A stretch of DNA of 64,000 nucleotides from Pezicula radicicola (lineage: Eukaryota > Ascomycota > Leotiomycetes > Helotiales > Dermateaceae), in contig PDUO01000077.1 of NCBI GenBank assembly GCA_003008705.1, positions 66,751 through 130,750 on the forward strand. The letters run 5' to 3'. Positions within the stretch are counted from its first letter, which is position 1; each line of letters starts with the position of its first letter. Positions 25,100 through 34,644 of the stretch are shown piece after piece. A program made the translations under genes and the position numbers. The notes beneath the pieces are model-generated. The model was not told the origin of the DNA. It was given only the letters and a program-made list of their open reading frames with translations, and did no database searches.

Positions 25100-25719
25100 G
25101 ATGTAGAATTATTGTAGGTACTTACAGTTCGGGCTCAAGGACGGTATTTGAACAGTGAGCTCTGAGTGATCATTACATGGAACTTGGACATTGCGACCAG
25201 AAGTCCTCTTATCATCGCCAGTCACTAATGAATGGGGGTGAAGCTGGATGCAAGTTGGGGGATATCTAATGGTTGCTCTGCAGGCGGACTTCCGCCTCCT
25301 TCGCTAAATGCACGGCTGATGTTCATACTCTATGGCCACACCCTACGAGTACCTCCAAACGAGGCTTAGCTTGACATGAGTAAATCTCAACGACACCGAC
25401 TCTGAACATCCGGAAAACACACCCAGCCCGACAGATATGAGGCTGAATTTAAGCTCCTAGGATTATTGGAGCTATCGTGCCGGTTGCATTTTCAGCTCTT
25501 GGGCGGGAAAAAGAAGCTAATCATGGATGAGGATCAAGACCCAGCCGAAGGCATGTCCGAAAGTAGAGTGAGCTCGAGAAAGCCACGGGACTCAGAGAAT
25601 GCTCGAAACTTATCAGCTGTATTGCGCCCTTCAACGGTCCTAGCTGCCGTTGGGTCCCCAGCTACTTTGTCGAAAAATGAGGATCTGAGCTTGAAGACAG
25701 ACAGTGCGTGCTTCACAGC
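25100..25719. other. intergenic
   Basis: Promoter side of the DUF1445 gene on the left, relic sequence on the right. A 107-codon frame at 25466-25789 does not match the NB-ARC frame and is probably chance. Confidence 0.45.
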
Positions 25720-26396
25720 CACAGTAAAAATGGGGTTAAGACAAGGAAGCGGATGTTTCTCCATGGCTGAGGAGGCGTTGGGTATGTAATGACTTTATCA
25801 AGACTTATAAGCTCTGAAGCGTCTATTGTGTGGGTGTATGCTGCTACTCAATCAACATTCATAGATTCTTGTCGTCGAATTGTAATTCACATTCCAGAGA
25901 AATTTCGAGAAAGACATAGAGAAACATCCCACCAAACTTCCCGTTCCGACCCTGATGAGGAGGGGCTAGCGCTGGTTCGAGACTCGTTTTCTTCCCCAGA
26001 CGCAGGCCGGTGGCTGATGATCTTGGATAACGCTGACGACATAAATCTGTTTATGAAAGGCTAAGAACAATACGAATCAATTATATCAGCTCTCCCCAGC
26101 CCGACACTGGCAATATGCTAATAACTTCCCGAGACCAAGGCATAGCATCTATCCTCATAGGTCCCGATGAATGTTGTCGCATATCTGTTGAAGCGATGCT
26201 CCTTGAAGAGGCTGTGGTTCTTTTTCGCAATATACTCCCACATGATTCAGCCACTGACAACGAAATATGTCCTTTAGAGGACAAACTTGATTGGTTGCCA
26301 CTCGCAATCAAGCAGGCAACATCTTTCACTGCCAATTATACTGCCTACAGCACAGTTTCTAGCTGCAATAGCCTCTTTAACGACACCGAAAATTAG
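25720..26396 (+). pseudogene. NB-ARC (STAND NTPase) relic
   Basis: Pieces of a NOD-like-receptor NTPase domain are in order but broken. The P-loop region reads FLHG-stop-GGVGYVMT: a TGA (25766-25768) interrupts it, and the GKT that binds phosphate is gone. After it come SIVWVYAATQSTF, the Walker B-like GRWLMILDNADD (about 26010-26045), then a frame break. MLITSRDQGIA and DWLPLAIKQATSF (about 26115-26330) complete the NB-ARC order, and a stop follows. No N-terminal effector domain or C-terminal repeat array remains. Intact fungal relatives mediate non-self recognition and programmed cell death; this copy cannot function as such. Confidence 0.65.
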
Positions 26397-27629
26397 ACTA
26401 GCATCCTCCAAAGGGAATTTTGAGATCCTACATGGCCTAGTGAAGTCCGAAATTCGGTTGTAGTTACTTGGGCAAATCTTCTAGCAGATCGAAAATTCAA
26501 GACAATATGCAGCAGAGTACTGGCACCAACATCTCCTTGAATGCTCCAAGGATAAAATTACCGAAGAGATTGCCAAACAGGGCGCCGGCAACTCCACAGC
26601 CATTTTTGAACCAGCTTCGGGTCTTTGATTCCGCAAATCCTTCGAGAGGTCTCCGTTTGAGAGCCACCCTCGCAGATTTCCCTCCCCTGGTTGAATATGT
26701 CGGCATTTGTGGTATTGAGGGGTGGTTTTGAGGCAGGCGCGCCATATTTCTGCTACTTAGTTTTACGAATTCAGCTTTCAACCAATTCAACATCGCCATT
26801 GCCGATACCAGCACTGCTAGTGAAGATGGAGCCGTGGAGGTTCCAAAATTAACATGATTACCATATCCAAGACCATCAATTGTTCTTCCGGGAATAGTTT
26901 TAGAAGTACGCCTCCTTGTCCTTCTGTTCATTCTAAGTCACTAAAGAAATCATAGAGAAGGTGGATGAATAGTATTGAATAAACGAAGAGTCGAGGAAAA
27001 TAGGAACTTTGAGTTCGGGGTCTGGAATACAATTGAAGAGATGGAAGGTAGCTAAAAAAGAGAATCCCCAAAGAGTAGACGGTTTTAGCATTATCGAGTT
27101 TGCTATACCATTAGCCTAAACTAGTAGTTAAGGCTTTTGTTAGCCTTATTTATTCAAGAGAACACCTTAGGGAAATATCACGGATATTCTGTAAACAAGT
27201 ATCCCCTAGTTCGTTGATTGCGACCTGCACAGACTACTAGGACGTGCACGACAAAACGTATACATTTTTCAATGATAAAATCCTCAGTGTCGAATCCTTG
27301 CACAAAGTCACATCTAACGAACTAAGGGATAGTTATATATATATAACTATTTTACTTCATCTTACTCTCTTTTCTCTTCTACTTCTCTAGGCTTTAATCG
27401 AAGCCTTCTCAAAAATTACCACCAGTCCTTCTATCTCAACTGTTATTTGCAGTTACATCTGTTGTATCACCTCAATCCTTGCTTCGTTTGCATACGCTCC
27501 AAGCCGCTGCGCTCGTGACCATTCACCGCTTTTCTTACTTCATCTCATCCTCATCCTCACCGTCTCACCTCCATCTTACCACTACTTCACTTATTCTCGG
27601 CTTTGACCGAGTAGATCGACCTCGTGATC
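26397..27629. other. gene-free spacer
   Basis: A 144-codon minus-strand frame (26497-26931) has one hydrophobic segment but no recognisable family, and I leave it uncalled. A TATATATATAAC run lies near 27337-27348, and CT-rich sequence before 27630 fits the promoter and leader of the MFS gene. Confidence 0.45.
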
Positions 27630-29532
27630 ATGTCGAACTCAGACCAAATATCCGGCCACGAACATAGGAGTGAAATAGAGCTTCATAGTCAATGCAGAGA
27701 TATTGCATCTCAAGCCGAGCAAGACCCCGAAAGCACTGGTAGTCACGTCGTGCTTTCAAGATCATCCTTAATTGGGACTAAACTTAAGCTGACTGCCACC
27801 CTGTTCGCACTTTTTGTTCGTAGACAGCTTTGAGTTCTAATGACTTTTCATACCGAAGAGCCTTTGCTGATTCCATGAACCCTACCAGTAGCTCTCGTTA
27901 TTTCTCGCCGCGCTAGACTTCTCTATTGCCACAACTGCTACGCCTACAATAATCAACGAGCTGCACTCGTCTACTCTTTATACGTGGATTGGATCAGCTT
28001 ACCTCTTATCTAGCGCTGCCGCAACTCCAGTATGGGCCAAGCTCTCCGATATCTGGGGTCGAAAGATCATCTTGCTAGCTGCGGTCGTAACTTTCGCTAC
28101 TGGCTCAGCTATATGTGCTGGGTCAACTAACATGGGGAGTTTGATCACCGGCCGCTCTATCCAAGGCTCTGCTGCTGGTGGGATGATTATTCTTACCAAT
28201 ATATGTATCAGTGATCTATTCAGTATGAGGTACGATATTCAAGACATTTGGAATGGTTTGGTGTGGTCATTAACGGGGTTCTAGGAATCGGGGTTTCTAT
28301 CTTGGACTTGTGGGTGTAGTATGGAGTCTCGCGGGTGGTATCGGTCCTCTTCTGGGTGGAGCTCTCACCCAGTATGTATCCTGGAGATGGAACTGGTGGA
28401 TTAACCTCCCAATCTCAGGAGTATCATTCCTCATACTTTGTACTTGCCTGCATGTGCACAACCCTAGGACAAGTCTCCTGCAAGGCGCACAAGCCGTTGA
28501 CTGGCTGGGAATTCTCCTTATCCTTGGTACAAGCTTGATGATCCTTATTGGGCTCAATCTGGGCGGTATTATTAGTCCTTGGGGCTCACCAAAGGTTATA
28601 TGTCTGGTTGTATTTGGGTTGATCATAAGCATCATCTTCGCTTTATACGAAACAAGGCTCGCAAAGAATCCTATTATGCCGATGCAAATCTTACGAAAGC
28701 GGTCAAATATCGCTTCTCTTCTAGTTTGTTTTATGCATGGCTTCGTACGCCCTACATCTATCTATATTTTGGTACAAACACTTACCCGAAGCAGGTAAAT
28801 GTGTCCTCCTGGTATTTTCTTCCGTTGTACTTCCAGTCAGTGATGGAGTCGACACCTCTTCGTTCTGGACTTTTAATCCTACCAATCACTGTGATACAAT
28901 CAATTGTCAGTGTTGCTTCTGGGACACTCATTCATCAAACTGGAAGATATCTCGAGCTCATTTGGATTGGAATGGGATTCACGTCTCTTGGATTTGGGCT
29001 CTTCATTAAATTAGACTCCAATACTTCTCTCGTAGAGATTGTCTTCCTGGAGATTGTTGCTGGAGTAGGAGTTGGGCTAGTGTTTCAGCCGCCCTTGATT
29101 GCTCTCCAGTCCTTAGTGGAGCATAGGGATGTGGCAGCTGCGACAGCTTTGCTGGGTTTCGTTCGCAGTCTTTCCACAGCGATCTCCATCGTGATTGGTG
29201 GAGCCATTTTCCAAAGCCGGATGCAAGCTCACTACAAGCAAATTCTCTCGGTTCTTCCTATGGACGTTGCTCAGAAGTTCTCCGGAGACTCAACTGCAGC
29301 AAATGTCAAATTGATTGGAACCTTGACGCCGATGCAAAAAGTGGTGGTGAAAGACTGTTACAGTAAAAGTTTGAGCTCCATGTGGATGCTTTATGCTTCA
29401 GTTGCTGTTCTAGGTCTTATGATAAGCACGTTAATTTCACGGCAACAGTTATCTGCTGAACATATTGAGATAAGAACGGGACTTGAGAAGACAAGAGATG
29501 GTGAAATTAGCCCCGTGGAAGTTCGCTCATGA
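27630..29532 (+). CDS. MFS transporter, DHA2 (14-helix) drug:H+ antiporter type, about 573 aa
   Basis: Four exons: 27630-27815, 27892-28229, 28285-28744 and 28795-29532. The end of exon 1 could also be 27821, with the same phase. The N-terminal 50 residues are hydrophilic. The membrane part has DFSIATTATPTIINEL in TM1, PVWAKLSDIWGRK in loop 2-3, and GIGPLLGGALTQYVSWRWNWWINLP, the motif C and WRW-NWWINLP block of DHA2 pumps. LRSGLLILPI lies in the C-half. It is probably a plasma-membrane exporter of toxic or self-made compounds. No biosynthetic enzyme sits directly beside it. Its stop is 113 bp from the convergent ZIP transporter stop. Confidence 0.9.
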
Positions 29533-29645
29533 GGACCTGGTAGCAGCCGAAGCGTCAAATCGCAACAGAGTTTCATCATCTGACGAATGTTGTGTGATAA
29601 CCATCTATTATATCGTAAAATTAACATCAGTAGCTTACTATTACT

Positions 29646-31600
29646 TCAAGCCCACTTTCCAAGCAAACCCATGAGAATAAATCCAGCAACAAGACTCAGC
29701 AACGCAGCAAGTGTTTTCCTCCAAGGCGCATCTCGCAACTCCCCAAACACCCAATCATGTGCCCACATAGACACCAACCCTACCCACATCAGGATACCAG
29801 CAGACAAGGAATCCAACGTACCTAGAGCAATGATAGTGGATGGATCATTGCCATTAAACTGATTCAAGACACCTATACCAATCGCCATACCCGTCGGCGT
29901 TACAAATCCAAACGCCATAGGCAGAAACAAGTGTATTGTTCTGCGAAATTTACCACTTGATGTCGTCGTAGCCAATTCCTCGACGTTACTACCCAGTGCA
30001 GCAATTCTCGCACCCAGTGCGAGACCTTCGAAGCTTTGATGAAAGAGGATGACAACAAAAAGTGTAATGAAGACCGAGTCCCCAGTAACCACTAGGGTAA
30101 TACCTAATAGAAGCGAATGGAAAATAATGCCAGCTTCGAGAATTATAACGCTCACTGCATCAGTAGGAACAACATGTCTATGATGCTGCGCTATGATTTG
30201 ATTCTCAGGACCAGGATTGTTTTCGTTATCGGAAGAAGTTGGCTTCATAGCCATTGATACTGCGTTGGCTGTTATTTCATCATTCTGGTTCGATCCGTTA
30301 ATCGTTCGTCGTCGTGAGTTTGCAAATCGTTGACCGCTGTACTCGACTAGAAATGCGAGGAATGCACCGGCCATGGCTATTGCTGTTGCTGTAGCTTCGT
30401 ATGCTAACTCGCCTAGACAACTAATGGAAATTAGTAGATGATGTGCATTTGGTCTTCTGCTTGTTGGCAAACCTGTTTGAGAACATGAGCTCGGCATGTG
30501 TGAGAAGCTGAAAAAGTATTAGTACGATTTTTTTTCTCGAAACTCGGGGGATAAGTTGGTTACCTACATGTACGAAAGCTGTTGCTACGATTATTCCGGT
30601 ACCAAATTGCTTTACTATGGTGAATAACGTTCCTGAAGGGTTCACCTTAAGAAACCTTTTTAAGAAAAGTGGTATGTATACGGCTACGAAATGGTTATTA
30701 TTCTGCACAAAGGTATAGATTTAAGAGAGCGAGTGGTTACCAAGAGTGCTGGAAACTAGAATGGGAAAGATGAGACCAATGCGTAGAGGTACATTGTAGT
30801 CGCGGTCTCGCCTCTCGCAACTCGATTCAGTTGTTGACTCGCCAGTACAGTGTCTTTGAAGAAATCGATATCAGCATATTCAAGACTCGTTGCAGGTTAT
30901 CTCAAGAACTGTAGGGATGCTTACTCTACACCTGCATGGAAGTGACAGTTTTCTCCAGTTGCCTCCGTCTCGCTTTCTTCGGCTATAGTTTCCTCGGCAC
31001 TTGCTAATACTTCGACTTCACTTCCATCTGGCGATATGCAGTATCTATCTTTATGTTAGATTTTGAATTCATTGCTTAATTCAGGGATGAAAGTAGATCT
31101 TACATTGTTGTATCATGTTGATGACAGCCAGTATAAGCAGTAGGAAGTGCTGCACTGCCCGTGGAAGTTATCAAAACTTGCACTTCTTCACCGTCACCTT
31201 TGACACAGTATCTAGATAATTATTAGTTAATGGTTCTGCAGTCCCGGATTAGTCTTAGGATGTTCATACTGTGCGGTTTCATGAGCATGACAGTCTGTGA
31301 TAGCGGTGGTCTGTACGACTGAGGTGGTTGTTGCAGCGGCTGAGCTTGGAGCTGTCGGCGTAGGTGCAGAAGTGATTGTAGGGGTTGGTGATGGGGTACT
31401 ACTAATTACTGTTTCGTCTCCATTTGGTAGGTAGCACAATCTACTTTAGTTAGTCTCTACTATGTGTTGTGGGCGAGGCAGGAGGAACCATACTCTGTAC
31501 CGCTGTGCAGATGACAGCCAGTGAGTGTTAGTTGTGCATCCACCTGACAGGCGAGCAGTGAGATAGTCGTAAGTGGCAATATTGTTTTCTTGGGGAGCAT
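29646..31600 (-). CDS. zrfC: ZIP zinc transporter with repeated CHxH...C ectodomain, 514 aa
   Basis: Eight exons join in phase: 31494-31600, 31270-31440, 31104-31211, 30925-31044, 30741-30853, 30568-30683, 30473-30507 and 29646-30420. A signal peptide (MLPKKTILPLTTISLLACQVDA) leads into four CHxH modules, each closed by a C after an intron: CHLH...LC, CHAH...YC, CHQH...YC and CHFH...HC. Ser/Thr/Pro linkers separate them. The membrane half has the ZIP core: QFGTGIIVATAFVHLLTHAELM, then a His-bearing variable loop (QHHRH), EAGIIFHSLLLGI and FHQSFEGLALGAR with the metal-site His and Glu. The layout matches Aspergillus fumigatus ZrfC and yeast Zrt1-like high-affinity zinc importers. It diverges from the Pra1/Asp f 2 gene, the arrangement known for zrfC-aspf2 and ZRT1-PRA1. 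Low-zinc induction by a Zap1/ZafA-type factor is expected. Confidence 0.93.
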
Positions 31601-31741
31601 TTTGATGGAAGTTGTAAGAGGAGCGAATTATCAGAACGAGGATGTGGAAATGAGCAACGCAGTCGTTTTTTGTGTAGCCATTTAATATCTTTTGTAAGCA
31701 CGAGGACATGACTTCATATTTTTTTTATCTGCACACGAATA

Positions 31742-31747
31742 GCCAAG
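31742..31747 (+). promoter_or_regulatory. possible PacC site GCCAAG
   Basis: GCCAAG fits the PacC consensus GCCARG and lies 142 bp upstream of the ZIP start. zrfC in A. fumigatus is expressed at neutral-alkaline pH under PacC. A six-base match is easily due to chance. Confidence 0.25.
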
Positions 31748-31869
31748 CATACACAATCTTCATCAGAGTCGCTTCTGTCAAAATAATTCTCCAAGCAAGT
31801 CCAAGACTCATTGCCAGAGTACGGTGTAGTCCTCGGCGCGCTTGATAGTTCCTATTGACTGCAGATACC

Positions 31870-31981
31870 ACCTTGATGGGGTATTGGCATTTCGTGAAGA
31901 CGTCGAGATAGAGCATTCTTTTCTTGCGTGATTTTCGGGTTGCGGAAAAACTCATTGATATCAGGGGCACACCTTGATGGA
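31870..31981 (+). promoter_or_regulatory. two zinc-response-element-like sites
   Basis: ACCTTGATGGG (31870-31880) and ACCTTGATGGA (31971-31981) resemble the Zap1 element ACCTTnAAGGT and contain ACCTTG, the complement of the ZafA core CAAGGT. They are 270 and 371 bp upstream of the ZIP start. Confidence 0.5.
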
Positions 31982-32239
31982 TATGTACCCAAGAGAAACT
32001 TATTTACTTGTCGGCTTGGAACATATTCCTTGTTAAGGGCTATGGTTCTCCGTATCGTAGAAGAACTTTCCATTTATTCGGCTTCAGGTGTTGACAAAAT
32101 CTTCGGCTCTGTGGATCCTTTTTCTCTCCTTTTGTGCTTTCCCATCGCTTAAACGTGGGAAGGTCTTAACCAAGAATCGCAGTGGCAATCTCATTTATTG
32201 TACTACTTTGACCAATAAATAATTTTCTAAGAAGAAGAT

Positions 32240-32271
32240 ACCTCGAAGGACATTGATACAACCTTGATAGA
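32240..32271 (+). promoter_or_regulatory. two more zinc-response-element-like sites
   Basis: ACCTCGAAGGA (32240-32250) and ACCTTGATAGA (32261-32271) lie 21 bp apart, two helical turns, between the divergent zinc genes. The first keeps both half-sites of ACCTTnAAGGT with one mismatch. Confidence 0.5.
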
Positions 32272-32558
32272 CATTTGATGGCCATAAACTAATTCGTACT
32301 CAGTACTTTGCACATGTTTTCTGTCTTAGCTTTAGAACTCCCCACTTAACATCTGAAATGTTGTACTGCCCAAGCCCCCAAGACTTTTTTTTTGAAGACT
32401 AGGCTTGAAATTTTCCTTTCAAAAACTCCCACACTCCATGGTCATCAGATACCCAGTACGTAAAGACAAAGTTTACGAAGCTGACCGGAGACAACTCCTT
32501 TTGTGGTAAGGGCAATATCAAGACTGACGGACCACCAAACATGACCATTATTCCCACC

Positions 32559-32566
32559 TATATAGG
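32559..32566 (+). promoter_or_regulatory. TATA box of the Pra1/Asp f 2-like gene
   Basis: TATATAGG lies 88 bp upstream of the ATG at 32647, a usual distance for a strongly induced fungal gene. Confidence 0.4.
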
Positions 32567-32646
32567 GTGCTCTTCCTTTAAGAAATATTTGAAACACAAA
32601 CAAGTCTTTTCTTCATCTTCTAACAACCTGTAATCATAACGTAAAA

Positions 32647-33745
32647 ATGTTTGTTCAGCTCCTCGCCTTTGGAGCAGCTCTCAATGCTTTCTCTACGGCC
32701 GCCTTACCGCTTTCGACTTCAGATCTTTCTCAGTCTACCACCCCGGATAGCTCAAATGAAATTCGCACCACCCCAGAATATGACTGGACTTCTTCTTACG
32801 TCTCTGACTTTACCATTCATTCATCCTGTAATGCCACTGAACGCCGTGAGCTCACAAGCGGACTGAATGAAGCTGTATTGCTCGCTGAGCACGCAAAGCA
32901 ACATGGTTTGTGTTCATGACCTGTGGAGATTAGGAAGCTAAGATTCTATTTAGTTCTTGTTCATGGCAACACTTCTAGTATTTTCCAGAAGTACTTCGGC
33001 AAGAGCCCAACTGGAGTTGTAATTGGTTGGCTAGACAAAATTGCAAGTGGTAATCGTGCTGGGATCTTATTCCGGTGCGATGATATTGATCAAAATTGTG
33101 CGACGCAAGATGGTATGTGTGATGAAATCCATTGCCCTGCTTGCTTCAGGAAACATCACTAATAGTATAGGTTGGGCGGGGCACCATCGTGGCTCTAATG
33201 CTAGTGCAGAGACGGTAATATGTCCATTATCATACACATCACGCCGATATCTGTCATCAGTCTGCGCCCGGGGTTTTGATATGGCTACAGGACGTCCGGC
33301 AGATTACTGGGCAGCTGATCTTATGCATCGTCTATATCACGTACCACTTGTTGGTGAAGATGTCGTGGATCACTACGCCGATGGATACAATGGCGTATTA
33401 GAACTTGCGCAGGGAGAAAACTATACATTTGCGGGTTCTAATAGTGCTACTTTAACCTACTTCGCACTGGAGGCATATGCCTACGATATTGCGGTTCCTG
33501 GTGAGGGTTGTGTCGGGAAGCCGGTCGAGGGTGTAGATTCTGGAAATGGAAGTACTAGTGCTAGCACTACCGCATCGACGACCTCGCAAAGCACAACGAC
33601 TTTAGCTACAACTCAAACGGCGACAGTAAATCCAGTGAGGATTATCACCACCGAAAGCACTTCAACCTCCGCGACTGCAATAGCTACAGAGACTGGTGGG
33701 CAAGACTGTCACACGCACGACGATGGAACTCTGCATTGTTTTTGA
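32647..33745 (+). CDS. aspf2: Pra1/Asp f 2-type secreted zinc-binding (zincophore) protein, 330 aa
   Basis: Three exons join in phase: 32647-32905, 32954-33112 and 33171-33745. A signal peptide (MFVQLLAFGAALNAFSTAALP) opens it. The core shows the family blocks IFQKYFGKSPTGVVIGWLDKI, LFRCDD, GWAGHHRG, ICPLSYTSRRYLSSVC and ADLMHRLYHVP. The last carries the HRxxH zincin-like zinc site, followed by GEDVVDHYADGY and YFALEAYAYDIAVPG. A Ser/Thr-rich linker leads to a C-terminal DCHTHDDGTLHCF tail. That tail has the same CHxH...HC form as the modules of the divergent ZIP transporter. In Candida albicans, Pra1 is secreted, scavenges zinc and returns it to the cell with Zrt1; Asp f 2 is the Aspergillus counterpart. 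The same handover is inferred here. Potential N-glycosylation sites include NAT and NYT. Confidence 0.93.
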
Positions 33746-33990
33746 TAGGATGGATTTGAGCGTTAGTGGTGGATTAATAAACAGCGTGGCCCTAGTTGGC
33801 TAGTGCCCCTTTTCAAAATGCTTCTATTGACTACTCCGAATGACTCTTTTGCTCGCCTAATTTACATTGCTACGCTTGTATTATTATAAATTTGGATCAC
33901 TTCGCACCTTTTAAACCATTACTAATATATACTCTTGCAACAACTCAATTTCAGCCGGCAAACTTGGTTCCCTGAGTTCTTGCAGATACT

Positions 33991-34308
33991 ATGGCTCTTC
34001 GATTTTATCGTAGTAGTAAAATCGGTATGTATTTTGCTTTACTTTGAGTAATGCTTTTCCTAGACGAAAAATCATTTACTGTGCACAACTGCGAGAAACA
34101 TGGTGTGGTTGAAGAGTCTTTGGTACAACGTGGATCTGAAAAGTCGGATAACTATACAGATTTCACTACCACCGAGGATTTGGGATCAGCAGATGATTCA
34201 ACAAAAAGTGGAAATTCGACTGTGCTTGAGGATGCTGAAAAGGCCGAGGACGCTGACAATCCCGAGACTTCAAAAGGAGAAGGCTCAGAAGATTGGGAGG
34301 TTTTGTGA
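33991..34308 (+). CDS. small acidic hypothetical protein (92 aa)
   Basis: An ATG at 33991 opens an 11-codon exon (to 34024) with a GTATGT donor. An acceptor at 34061-34063 leads into 34064-34308 in matching phase, giving 92 residues. The N-terminus is basic (MALRFYRSSKI), a short block holds VHNCEKHG, and the rest is rich in Glu, Asp, Ser and Thr. No family is recognised. It begins 245 bp after the zincophore gene, so it could be an unrelated small gene or part of a 3' UTR. Confidence 0.35.
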
Positions 34309-34644
34309 ATAGGTTAAAACGTACCTATGATCAGCAAGGGTCACCACTTGACCCAAAAACGTGTAACTTCATAGGCTTCATTCCACTAGGTCAGCGCACC
34401 TTCAAAACTTTCTATGGCTCTTGTGATAGGAAACATTGATTTACTGTATAACATATACTGGATACAATAAACTACTTTACAGCTCTCCACGATAGAAATG
34501 CTGATAATGATCCCCTAGTTTTCCTTTAGCTTTATAAATTTGAAGTTTGCAAAATTATACATCCTTCCTAGCCGGCTTTCTACAAAGCTTAGCATTGGAG
34601 GCTTGGATATAGGCTCACGTTTGGACCAGCTTTAGCAACTAAGC

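Noticed and set aside
26497..26931. 144-codon minus-strand open frame with one hydrophobic segment
   Set aside because: It lacks a recognisable family and splice context and sits in relic sequence. Chance is as likely.
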